Made by a program: the position numbers and the translations under genes
The notes under the pieces: generated by a model
Told to the model about the DNA's origin: nothing
Seen by the model: the letters and a program-made list of their open reading frames with translations, nothing else
The model's database searches: none
Shown: piece by piece, positions 23,001 to 30,893 of the stretch
Layout: each line of letters begins with the position of its first letter
Position numbering within the stretch: the first letter of the stretch is position 1
From: Nipponacmea schrenckii
Lineage: Eukaryota; Mollusca; Gastropoda; Lottiidae
DNA length: 64,000 bases
NCBI GenBank assembly: GCA_030562195.1
Contig: JAUJPP010000011.1
Location: 7,130,001-7,194,000 of the forward strand
Direction: 5' to 3'

Positions 23001-24536
23001 TGCTACAGGCTGTGTACGTTAAAGATTCCTCGATAGTTTGAAATCGCAAAGAAAAAAGGTTTATGGCGCTGTCCGGGCGAAATTTCCCTCATACCACACT
23101 ACACGGCATTGCCCATCTTCATTAGCCCATAATGTGCAAAAGAGTAGGACGTAAAACTCCTTTTTATTTCATTTTCCAGGGATATTTAAATGATTCCGAC
23201 AGTAGAGGTAATAGTAAGCGTAATAGCACATCCGATGATTCTATATCAATGACGGCGTCAGAAAGTAGCATGATACAGCGCCAAGACAACTCGTTACCTG
23301 GTACCCCACAAACTCAGCATAATGTAGCTAATGTGTACGCGTAAGTAGCAGGTTTTGTATTCCTGCACTTTATATATATTCACTATCCCTGTTTATCTTT
23401 ATATGTATTCACTATTCCTGTTTCTCTTTATATACATTCACTATCCCTGTTTATCTTTATATATATTCACTATCCCTGTTTCTCTTTATATATATTCACT
23501 ATCCCTGTTTATCTTTATATATATTCACTATCCCTGTTTGTCTTTATATATATTCACTATCCCTGTTTATCTTTATATATATTCACTATCCCTGTTCTCT
23601 TTATATACATTCACTATCCCTGTTTATCTTTATATATTCACTATCCCTGTTTATCTTTATATATATTCACTATCCCTGTTTATCTTTATATATATTCACT
23701 ATCCCTGTTTATCTTTATATACATTCACTATCCCTGTTTATCTTTATATACATTCACTATCCCTGTTTCTCTTGTTATTTAATTTTTCAATGTTATATTT
23801 TTTGATATAATGGATTTATTACAGGTCTGGGCCCTGTTCCACAAAAACATTATGATAATAAATTATTGATAGTATAGAATTTAACATTTAGAAATGCCTT
23901 ATAGGGAAATATCTAATAAGAAATAAATGGATAGTCAAATTTGTTGTTGAAAGAACTGAACTTATCCTGCTGTGTGTAGTTTTATCTGTGTTTTACCATT
24001 TAGAATGAAATGATTTATATAAATATATAATTACAGGCCAGTTGATGGTTTATCAGAAGATGAAGAAGATGAATTTAATTATCCAATAGAAGGGACTTGT
24101 AGAGCATTATATAAATTTGAGGGTAAGTGTTTTAATTTGATCAGTCCCTCTAGTCAGCCCTATTCAGAGTGTCCACGTAACTAATGTTATAGAGGGTAAG
24201 GGGGTAATAGTACGGATTTATAGAGGGAAGGGGGGTAATAGTAAGGACTTATGGAGAGAAGGGAGGTAATGTACGCGATCAAGGATCCTGAACGGTGTAA
24301 TAGAAATAAAAAGTTTTAATATACCAGTTATGATATTTTTACTATAACTATAATAAGTGAACTATATTTCAGCTGTTAACGAGGGGTCAATACCGATGGA
24401 AGAGAATGAAGAAATGTATATTATAGAGAAAGATCAGGGAGACGGTTGGACGCGAGTTCGTAAAAATGACAATACAGAAGGATTTGTACCAACTTCTTAT
24501 ATAGAGTGTCATTTATACGCAGTGGATCAGGTGTGA
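4997..24536 (+). CDS. F-BAR/HR1/SH3 adaptor, CIP4/TOCA-1/FNBP1 family (3' part of gene, 12 exons)
   Basis: Family members bind curved membrane through the F-BAR dimer, bind Cdc42 through HR1 and recruit N-WASP/dynamin through SH3, linking endocytosis to actin. Exons read here: 4997-5047, 10526-10673, 11958-12020, 12198-12302, 12918-13046, 13777-13923, 14552-14758, 22025-22137, 22503-22635, 23180-23340, 24037-24122, 24373-24536. All junctions are GT-AG and in phase, giving 501 residues to the stop. Visible landmarks are KNFQPKKKDEDEY and EIKQERKK (F-BAR helices), HKSGFQKPEDIPFEDL at the F-BAR end, DLPPAQRKKKLQQKID and MKDVYANNPALGDPSTL (HR1), and ALYKFE, GDGWTRVRK and EGFVPTSYIE (SH3). The N-terminal 60 or so residues lie outside the window. 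FNBP1, FNBP1L and TRIP10 descend from one invertebrate gene, so no single symbol is given. Introns at 12303-12917 and 22138-22502 hold nothing I recognise. Confidence 0.95.
9163..9420 (-). repeat. Diverged SINE fragment, minus orientation
   Basis: Reads as the reverse of the SINE at 11475: GGGCTAATGAAGAC, then GAGGGAAATTTTGC, then the counterpart of CAGGCTGTGCACGTTAAAGA, and finally a degraded counterpart of the tRNA-like head. Old and diverged. Confidence 0.7.
10258..10455 (+). repeat. SINE fragment (3' part)
   Basis: Aligns by eye with the body and tail of the SINE at 11475: AAGGCCCTG..TACAGCCTGTGTAC, TTGCACACTGCATGGCATTG, CGTCTTCATTAGC and a TTCATTTCATTCTC tail. The tRNA-like head is missing. 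It ends about 70 nt before the exon at 10526. Confidence 0.8.
10526..10673 (+). CDS. F-BAR gene exon (F-BAR core)
   Basis: 148 nt between TTTATTTCAG and GTGAGG. It reads FSSAKGFLDMIKELHDIASQ, continues to HEMIAENLQGVV and ends EIKQERKK. This corresponds to the family segment with the conserved His-Glu and the QERK end. Phase 2 in, phase 0 out. Confidence 0.95.
11475..11839 (+). mobile_element. tRNA-derived SINE with perfect 14-bp target-site duplication
   Basis: Starts GGGAGC. It has an RNA polymerase III A box at about 11487-11502 (GGCTCAGTGGGTTAGA) and a B box GGTTCAATCC at 11530-11539, then an approximately 250 nt body, and ends in a TTTC/CATTTT-rich tail. It is flanked by perfect direct repeats TTACTAGTTATAAG at 11461-11474 and 11840-11853. 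It lies in the intron before exon 11958, in the same orientation as the gene. It is the best preserved of several copies here. Confidence 0.95.
11958..12020 (+). CDS. F-BAR gene exon (F-BAR core)
   Basis: 63 nt, 21 codons, phase 0 at both ends, acceptor TTTTTTTCAG and donor GTTTGT. Reads CLQDGSKLQEQIQRSYQQLE then K, matching the family helix that follows the QERK segment. Confidence 0.93.
12065..12166. repeat. 51-bp direct tandem duplication
   Basis: Two essentially identical copies of a segment beginning GGATACAATTACACAGATAG and ending CACGGTCCCATCTTTT, sitting between exons 11958-12020 and 12198-12302. The near identity indicates a recent duplication in this short intron. Confidence 0.9.
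12198..12302 (+). CDS. F-BAR gene exon (F-BAR core)
   Basis: 105 nt, 35 codons, phase 0 at both ends, donor GTTGGT. It reads AKSKYERGFKEAEKTMDNYR and then KADADIHLSRAEVEK, matching the family helix with the Cys/Glu-Ala-Asp-rich core and the conserved KADAD-like step. Confidence 0.95.
12918..13046 (+). CDS. F-BAR gene exon (F-BAR core)
   Basis: 129 nt, 43 codons, acceptor TATTTTGTAG and donor GTAATC. It contains CKNEYAAQLQNTNAHQAEFY and ends NTLMPAVFQ, the family helix in which the pattern FYxxxxPxxFQ is typical. Confidence 0.95.
13229..13356. repeat. Imperfect inverted repeat (foldback element)
   Basis: Left arm 13229-13267 (AAGAATTAACCATTATTAGT onward, then GTGTAAACGTAATAG) pairs imperfectly with right arm 13313-13356 (CTATTGCGTTTACACACCAA to CGTTTAATTCTT). 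It lies in the intron between the exons at 12918 and 13777. A short SINE-like scrap (CCCACTGCATGACATTGGTT) is near 13618. No target duplication was identified. Confidence 0.6.
13777..13923 (+). CDS. F-BAR gene exon (F-BAR core)
   Basis: 147 nt, 49 codons, acceptor TTTTATAG and donor GTAAGT. Reads QLQDMDEKRINKIRDFINQC, then AETEASVIPIINTCIDGM, then RKAASSVDAAS. This is the long F-BAR helix before the membrane-distal tip, with the family VIPII-C-DG pattern. Confidence 0.95.
14150..14545. repeat. 37-bp tandem array abutting an exon acceptor, about 11 copies
   Basis: Unit about GATTATTGATAAATATAACG followed by TCATTGATTTTATTTTT, with some shorter copies. The last unit runs directly into the exon at 14552: the array motif TTTTATTTTTGATTATTGA becomes TTTTATTTTTGATTATAGGA at the acceptor. 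The pyrimidine-rich stretch of the splice site is therefore itself a repeat copy. Confidence 0.95.
14552..14758 (+). CDS. F-BAR gene exon (F-BAR end and linker)
   Basis: 207 nt, 69 codons, phase 0 at both ends, donor GTAAGT. It begins DSRLVIERHKSGFQKPEDIP and then FEDL, which marks the F-BAR C-terminus in this family. It continues into a Ser/Thr/Lys-rich linker ending KKRTGLFGLFGSSK, whose position and basic-aromatic composition resemble the post-F-BAR linker of CIP4 proteins. Confidence 0.95.
15230..15244 (+). CDS. Candidate 15-nt microexon (PVSSK)
   Basis: CCTGTTTCTAGCAAG preceded by TTTATATTCTAG and followed by GTAAAC. It is 15 nt, in phase 0 with both neighbouring exons, and would extend the linker GSSK with PVSSK. 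Support comes only from the splice-site sequences and phase; a chance match is possible. Confidence 0.4.
15462..15600. repeat. Foldback (FB-1) element, one arm
   Basis: Carries the arm motifs of the foldback family described at 39617: CTTAGAATGAACATAAAAT, then TATATTCATCAG, CCAGGTGTCATGA and ACAGAATCTCT. The opposite arm is not clear. Confidence 0.65.
16340..16354 (+). CDS. Candidate 15-nt microexon (QKVSK)
   Basis: CAAAAAGTTAGCAAG preceded by TTATTTTACTTTGGAAAG and followed by GTAAAT; 15 nt, phase 0. Its encoded QKVSK resembles the PVSSK of the candidate at 15230, so the two could be duplicated or alternative microexons. The acceptor is weaker (GAAAG). Confidence 0.25.
16870..17130. repeat. 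Dispersed repeat with inverted CRE palindromes (copy 1)
   Basis: TGACGTCA occurs at 16890-16897 and 16938-16945 inside a short inverted repeat (TTGACGTCACTATC against ATGACGTCACTGTC). The following sequence (CATCTGAAAGATATAAATTG, ATGCC, CTCTTTACAATCTC) recurs in diverged form at 39138-39310, which marks an interspersed repeat. It is not known to act as a promoter. Confidence 0.6.
20407..20418 (+). CDS. Candidate 12-nt microexon (CFRG)
   Basis: TGTTTTCGAGGA lies between a strong acceptor (TTTTTTTTCCTGAACAG) and a consensus donor (GTAAGT). It is 12 nt, phase 0 with the exons ending 14758 and starting 22025, and encodes CFRG. It is the best of the three microexon candidates because both splice sites are close to consensus. 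A four-residue peptide is too short for homology; transcript data would decide. Confidence 0.5.
21898..21990 (+). repeat. Diverged SINE fragment
   Basis: CCCTCATTGCATACTGCATG, then ATATCTTCATCAGCC, then GATGTCAACTCCATTTAAT match the 3' body and tail of the SINE at 11475. It ends about 35 nt before the exon at 22025. Confidence 0.7.
22025..22137 (+). CDS. F-BAR gene exon (start of HR1)
   Basis: 113 nt, acceptor CCTATCAG and donor GTGAGT. Reads VDDQREDFSDLPPAQRKKKL, then QQKIDSIKKEMAKESAE. DFSDLPPxQRxKKLQQK is the hallmark opening of the CIP4/TOCA HR1 coiled coil that binds Cdc42-GTP. Confidence 0.96.
22503..22635 (+). CDS. F-BAR gene exon (second helix of HR1)
   Basis: 133 nt, acceptor CTATTTCCAG and donor GTAAAT. 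The split codon gives R, then EGMLKMKDVYANNPALGDPS, then TLDKKVEENAQKIDSLREEL, HKFE. The MKDVYxxNPxxGDP motif is characteristic of the family HR1 turn. Confidence 0.96.
22858..23177 (+). mobile_element. tRNA-derived SINE forming an exon's 3' splice site
   Basis: Same family as the 11475 copy: starts GGGAGC, A box 22870-22885 (GGCTCAGTGACTTAGA), B box GGTTCAATCC at 22913-22922, similar body, tail TTTTTATTTCATTTTCC. It is flanked by AGGGATGTTTA (22847-22857) and AGGGATATTTA (23178-23188), a target duplication with one mismatch. The right-hand duplication begins with the AG of the exon 23180 acceptor, so the element's tail is the polypyrimidine tract of that exon. Confidence 0.93.
23180..23340 (+). 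CDS. F-BAR gene exon (linker between HR1 and SH3)
   Basis: 161 nt, acceptor TTTCATTTTCCAG and donor GTAAGT. Encodes a Ser/Thr/Asn-rich linker: GYLNDSDSRGNSKRNSTSDD, then SISMTASESSMIQRQDNSLP, GTPQTQHNVANVY. The phase joins exactly to both neighbours. Sequence upstream of the splice junction is SINE tail. Confidence 0.93.
23368..23777. repeat. 29-bp tandem array, about 14 copies
   Basis: Unit TCTTTATATATATTCACTAT then CCCTGTTTA. It starts about 27 nt downstream of the donor at 23341. The open frame across it is only a translation of the repeat; 29 nt units read all three frames in turn. Confidence 0.95.
24037..24122 (+). CDS. F-BAR gene exon (acidic linker and start of SH3)
   Basis: 86 nt, acceptor AATTACAG and donor GTAAGT. 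Reads A, then PVDGLSEDEEDEFNYPIEGT, then CRALYKFE. The acidic stretch followed by GTCxALYxFE is the standard entry to the family SH3 domain. Confidence 0.96.
24373..24536 (+). CDS. F-BAR gene last exon (SH3 domain, stop)
   Basis: Acceptor TATATTTCAG. Reads AVNEGSIPMEENEEMYIIEK, then DQGDGWTRVRKNDNTEGFVP, then TSYIECHLYAVDQV and TGA at 24534-24536. The RT-loop acidic residues, the GW pair and the PxxY end of an SH3 domain are all present. CAG-GTGTGA at the end could in principle be a donor, but the in-frame stop directly after the SH3 fold fits the family length. Confidence 0.95.
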
Positions 24537-27179
24537 TGTGTTAACTAACAACCCTAGGCTCAAATTATAGATAATACATGATGATATTTCAATCAGAGTG
24601 ATAGATTATTACCTGTTGTGTGGACAATATAGACGGAGGTAAAACTTGTGTGAATAGTGACTTGTGTCTAGTGTAAGGAAACAGTATTTCAGGTATTGTG
24701 GACTAGTGTTTGGTTTAATATTCACTCAAAGATCGATCGTACCAGAAACAGGACGGCGCCGATTGTCAGGTGATGCCAGAAGTCGACACGATTCCTGATA
24801 ATCATTCAGGATAAAGACAAGACAGAGCCAGATCTGGTCAATGTGCTAAATAAAGATACTAGAACAAGTTAAGACTGGAATTCAACGATTTTACGGAATT
24901 GTGAGATTTCAGTCTTGACAAATAGAAAGATTTTCCAGACCCTTTATAAGGATCTATATAGTAACATGGGGTTTTAACAACTTTCTAATTGATTTGATTA
25001 GCAAGTTAGAAACTGGTTTTGTTTTGAAAGTATTAAATTAACAATCAATTCTCCAATTTTAAATTTATGCAGACAAGATAATGGATTGAAAAAGGAGTTT
25101 TGATATATGAACTGTCCATATATTGAGAAACTAGGAAAATGAAATTTGAAAATTGTTAGACACCTTTATCATTAGCTCATTTTGGAAAGGCAGATAACTC
25201 CATTATAGCTTCATCATCATCATTAACACGCCCACCTACATCATCGTAACCAATCACTGCTGTTTCTGGTGGCTCTTCCGGTTATTTATGATTGATCTTA
25301 TTGGCCAATCACTTTAATAACGCCACCTATCGAAATTCTTTGTTTCATTATTTAAGTTACGTCCAGAAACCAACCAAGCAGAATTGTTGATTTGCAATCA
25401 TCTTCATATTAAAAGTTCATAAGCTGCAACCTGTACCAATCCATTGCAAAACTGCTATTCTGGATTTCAAGTTTTGTATCGCTATTTCCATCAAACTTTG
25501 CATTTATTGATCAAGTTTGAATGTTTTTTAAAGCAACCAGGATGTTATGATATTGTTGGAATTAATGTACAAATGATTCCTCCCCTTTTTAGTTCGACAT
25601 AACATTAACAATACTGTTAGAAATCTAGGTAAGGCAGGTATATTAGTTTGTAACAAGTTTGGAAGTATTATGGCCTATCACAACTACCAACAATTACCAA
25701 CAACTACCTAGTCTGTGATAACAGTTAACAGTTCTCTACCACCACTACTTGCCTAATTCAAACAGCACTACATATTCTTCATGGTAGTTCTTTTTTCAGT
25801 AATTAATTAAATAGCCTATAATATCAGTTTGTCTGGAAGCAGACAAAACAACTAGACTAAGTGCTGTATATGATGCAGGATTATCATTAGTAAAATATTA
25901 AAACAGTGGATTGACAAGGTATGATACAAGCAATGGAGACCTTCTATTTTAGACAGTATCAGTAACCCTGGACCTGGCACCATACCGAGTCTATCCTCAC
26001 CTTGTTCATTGCCTTAACTCTAGTGCTGTATACCAAATCTTTTCTATTGACCAAACCAGTGGTCACTAATTTATCTATGTCTCTTTCTCAAAAAATCTTA
26101 CCATCAGATTTATGAAAAATGAGATTTTTTTTCACATGTGCTTTCAACAAATTTAAATTTAGATTTTTTGAGATACACTGAAAATGTTCTTGATTTTCAA
26201 TAAAAGTGATTTTTTCACTTGAACAAGATTGATAAAGATTTCGTACGATTTTTTGAGAGAGAGAGAATTCATAACAGGGTTTTTGTGTACAGAATTTGAT
26301 ATATTTCCATGTTTCTAAAAGTTGTTTTGACTGTTGTAAAGTATTTTAAGCTTTCTGTCAAACTTATCTTGGTGTCTTGTTTTTTATCACAATTAGATTG
26401 AAAATCATTCTTCAATATTTTGTTGCGATATTTTATTTACCTTCGTTCCGTCATAAAGGCAAAAGATTTCTTCCTGATAATCCAATGATTAAATCAAAAT
26501 AAAGAGATGTGGTCCCTGAAATATTTCCTTAACCAGTTGATACATTTCAATTTCATATAACCCTATTTCTTTTCAGAATGATCATTTGACATTTAGTTTG
26601 TCTACAATGAACTAAAAAGCATCTTTAGTTTATGAAGTTTTAATGTCGACTTGAATAAATGTTTTAGATTGTAGATGAACTGGAAGTCAAGTTTTCTTTC
26701 TGAATTATTATGTTGATAATATTCAGCTGAATTAAGTATTAATTGAGATGATGTCCCTTGTAGTTCCTGAGTGTGTACGAGTAAAAAAACGGGTAAAACT
26801 GATCAATTTCAATATAAATGCAACTTATAATGCTCTGTTTTGTGTTGTGTATTATATTTGGTCTTCGTAAAACAAATTTTGAATCATTTGCACAATGTGT
26901 CAACCTTTTTTTTAACTTTATTTCAGAACATTATCTAATTATTGCTGCTCATATTGAATTCTGAACCAAGTTTTTGATATATAATCTATAATTAGGTTTT
27001 TATTGTCAGCATAACAGGACTCATTACACTAGTTGGTTTGCTACACTGGCTGATAGACCAGAGTCATTCATGGCACTTTTCATAATCAAAATGTGACATC
27101 CTGTTCTGCCACAATTAAATACAATTTTACCACGAAAGCTAAAGAGATACTGTGTCTTGGCATGAAGATAATATTGTAT

Positions 27180-27473
27180 AATGGTTTATATGAGTAAATA
27201 TTCAGTGATCGTACCAGGTGTCATTTAATAACAGAATCCCTTAAATTCTGGAAAACTTTCAAAACTAAGTCATTTTTAAAAAACGCTTAATCAACTTATT
27301 AAGCGTTTTTCAATAACCAAATGTATCTTTCCCTTTTCGGTAATTATTTATTTTTTTATGTTATTTATGGCAGTTAGTATATTTACTGATGAATAGAGCT
27401 CTTACTGACCTAGTTTAAAATTTTTAGATTTTATGTTCATTCTAAGACCTATTATCCCTTTAACTTTCTTAAA
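27180..27473. repeat. Foldback (FB-1) element
   Basis: Left arm has ATGAGTAAATATTCAGTGAT and CCAGGTGTCAT. The centre has a strong hairpin AAAAACGCTTAATCAACTTA followed by TTAAGCGTTTTT. The right arm has TTTACTGATGAATAGAGCTC and TTATGTTCATTCTAAGACC and ends TATTATCCCTTTAA. Same structure as the copies at 39617 and 40976. Confidence 0.85.
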
Positions 27474-27831
27474 GGCTCATTTATCTAGCATTAGCTCATT
27501 GTTGAGTTACTAGAATATATTAGTTTGTTTAATTATATGAAATAATCCAGAGACTGTTCAGGTTTAAAGTTAAGATTTTGTTGGTAGGACCTCTAGTTTG
27601 TAATAGCTCATGTTTATCTGACTACTGATTGTAGTATATAGGTGGGAGTAGACCCGGTCCTGGTAGCCTATCTACTGGGCTGTAGTTTGGTGTTTATTTA
27701 TGCAATAGAATATAGTCAAATCCTATAAACAAAAACTCAAACAAAGATATTATTGTTCTATTGTGTGTTATATTAACCATCCAACAGGCTATATAACTCT
27801 ATATACATTATAACTTGTATTTCCATCTCAG

Positions 27832-27987
27832 TACATGTTCAACATCTCTTAAGTGATAGAAAGAGAGTTATCTAATGCTGCTATCTTTGCAAAATTTCCT
27901 TCATTGCACACTGCATGGTGTTACCAATCTTCATTAGTCCATAAGTGGATAAGAGTAGGACTAAAAGTCCATTTATTTCATTTTGTT
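27832..27987 (+). repeat. SINE fragment (3' part)
   Basis: Contains CATTGCACACTGCATGGTGT, CAATCTTCATTAGTCCATAA, AGAGTAGGACTAAAAGTCCA and a TTTATTTCATTTTG tail, matching the body and tail of the SINE at 11475. The tRNA-like head is lost. Confidence 0.8.
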
Positions 27988-29284
27988 TAATTCTAGACAC
28001 ATACCAAACCCTATAAGAAATATAAATTACTTGACTAGAGATATCTAGATATTTGAACCATGTATTACATTTTGTATATTCATTCTAATTGTTAGATATT
28101 GTAATTAATGTAGAATTAATTGATTCATAATCTCTCTCATTTATTCTCTGTGTGGTTGGTTACCTGGGTTTATTTTTTCAATCTGATTGAAATACCGCTC
28201 AATCTCTTTAAATTAAACACACAAGGGGGAGGTAACAATAAGTATGTTTAATTACTCCTGTTTTACTCACTCATCATTTAGTTTGATAAAGGTCATAGTT
28301 CACCAACTTCTTATTGACTTATTAAAGTCCAGGAGATATTCATAATGACAGTGAACTAAGACGGTGTATGTTATTTCCTAGTAAGAACTATAAGTAGTTT
28401 TATAGAAACCCTGTCTGTGGTGTCCTGTCTGTTAAATTATATGTAAAGATTCATGGCCATAAAGTACAAAATTTCTTCTCGAAACTACATCTTGTCACAA
28501 TCCCTGCTTGATTATTTAGATTAAAGATGTCTGAAATACCATTTATTGTCAAAAATATTTCCTTAAATTCCTTCCAAAATCATGAACCTGTCAAATTTGA
28601 TATTCAATATATTGTGTTCTACTTACTTCATTATATATTCATACCTGGTTAGCATCCTTTAAACTTTATCATGAAAGGGGCCCAATCATCTAGATATTTA
28701 CTTTATCAGTTGATGGAGCACAGAATTAGGTATCTGTATCCTTTGTCAGAATTAAAATCCAGCACCAAGTATTTTTATTATCAGGCATTAACTCCCCATA
28801 AATATGTAATATGGTCAGGAACTTTATTATTGAAAACTTCAGATAATGTTAGTGTTCCAGTCATTAGATTATTGTATTTCTTAGATCTAGGTTTTATTTA
28901 AGTAAAGTTTTAGAAAACAAGGCCCCTGATAATATGTTCGGTATGATATAAATTGCTGCACCACACATTTTTATTATGATCAATAATATGATTAGGCAAA
29001 ACAAGCTCAGTAAGCTGGTAAAGTAAATATTAAGATGACTTCATCCTACAGCATCTTACCAGTTCAATATCAATCATGTTAGATAGTTTGATACATGGAA
29101 ATATAAGGTCATCAAGCCTTAAATATAAAACGTTTTATAAAGTATTAAGAATATTAGACTATTGGAATAGATTAAATATTAATGAGATACGTTGAAGTAT
29201 TGGGCATGTTTTTACTACTGGTGTATTTGTACACAGAAGCTTTGATAAAAACATTTGTTCAATACCAGTAGAATAGATTGGAGC

Positions 29285-29480
29285 ACAGGTATTTGAGCAC
29301 ATACAATTTCTAGTCTTAGCATTAATATGACCAGTCCACTATATTTTGAGGTAGCTTAAGTACTAATGAACACTATTTAATTCTGACTTGTTGAGTTTGT
29401 AGAAGTATTTATTCTACCTATATATAAAATGGACTGTTTGTGTTTCTAGTAGATTCCTTGATGTGCTCAAATATCTTGGC
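29285..29480. repeat. Foldback element, second family (FB-2)
   Basis: Left arm: TATTTGAGCACATACAATTT, then GACCAGTCCACTATATTTTG and AGGTAG. Right arm is its imperfect reverse complement: CTACCTATATATAAAATGGA, CTG, then GATGTGCTCAAATATC. Related arms occur at 35290-35690. Confidence 0.75.
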
Positions 29481-30893
29481 TCAACATTAGTATGATTGTA
29501 AATTATATAAAATGTACATACAGTTTTTATTATCTCCCCTTGCCCTCTCTGTCACCTGCTGTAGTGGGTCGGTAATAATAATGCACATGAAAGGATGATT
29601 CCAATATATGAACAGGAATGGTCTACTTTATTATCAGGTTGGACAAGTTGTAATGGACACGTATTAAGTATTATTATTATGTTTCAATATGAATGTGAAT
29701 TTATCCCATCAATTATAATATATACATTTTCGGCTTCATAATTTGCACCATAAAAAATTGGTTGAAAGTGTCGGGTTTCAAATGTTTTAAAGTACATGTA
29801 TGTAAGGGAAATATTGTATGTAAGAAACTTTATAAATGAATCGAGACCGGGAACGTACAAGACTGACTTGTTTATGTTTGTAAACTTTCGTGCATGTGCA
29901 TTTTTATCTTTGACCTACAATATTGCTGTATATAATATATATATTGCTTATTGTTATACTAGCTTCCTGCATTCCCTATTATAACTATTGGACGTACTGA
30001 TGTCTATCACAGTTAATTTATAAAAGATGCCCCTAGAGCTCAATTAGTAGCCGTGTCCGAGACAGTAGCTTGTTGCAGTTTGTGTCTGCAGTTTTTCTTG
30101 TAATTTATTCTCCTTGTCATGTTTTTAACCAAAAAACATGTAAATTTTTTCAAGTTTTCAATTCAGACTTTTTTCTCTGTGATTTTTTTTCTAGTTACTA
30201 ATTACTAAGTAATTATTCAGAAAGGCTGGTATCTGGTTCAGGTTCTGAAATAAAATACAAGGTGATGAGAGTCAGAGAGTAGATCATTATTGCCCTGGCC
30301 TTGGCTTCATAATAGCAGTCTATATTTATAACTGATTCTACAACTCCTAATATTCCATCAAAAACGGCTTCAGTCATGTCAGTATTTGCTTAAACAGCCG
30401 ATACAGATAGCTGAAATTTAGCTCTATCAACTGGTGAAGTAAGTATTTAGAAAGCTAAACAGATAGCTGACAGCTGAAAAGCAAGACTTGACATGAGGAT
30501 AGTAGTATTTCAAACCTAGCCAAGACCAGTCTTTCTATCGCCTAATACTGTTGATTATTATTATTATTATTACTATGTATGATGTATATATATACTATGT
30601 TATTTCAACTCTTGCTTGTTTTAGTAATTTTTACAATGTCGAACTTAATTGCTGCTTTTAAAACCATATTGTTGCAATAAATAATTCTTATTCAGTATTC
30701 TGGTTTGTTTTACTGCCAATCTACCAATCCGACATCATATTGTCAGTACCTTTGTTTTGGGGGTACTGTGCCCCTGACCCCTCCCCAGTTTAAATACATA
30801 TACAGGACCACACCACATTTAATAGCCTCTGTAGACCTCTTCCAAAATAACATAATAAACAAAAACTCCCTCAAAATAAAACTGTTCCCACAT

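Larger units (their letters stand above)
24537..30893. other. 3' UTR of the F-BAR gene, then gene-free DNA
   Basis: No coding region is supported. The first AATAAA after the stop is at 24849-24854; others lie near 26196, 26497 and 26653. The transcript end cannot be fixed from sequence. The region holds a foldback element (27180-27473), a SINE fragment (27832-27987) and a foldback element of a second family (29285-29480). Open frames at 28671 and 29796 look like chance. Confidence 0.6.

Noticed and set aside
23355..23810. 151-codon open frame
   Set aside because: It is a translation of the 29-bp tandem array; frame openness comes from the repeat lacking stops, with no other coding signal.
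24525..24536. CAG-GTGTGA as a donor that would extend the F-BAR gene
   Set aside because: An in-frame TGA follows the completed SH3 domain at the usual family length, and no downstream coding exon was seen.
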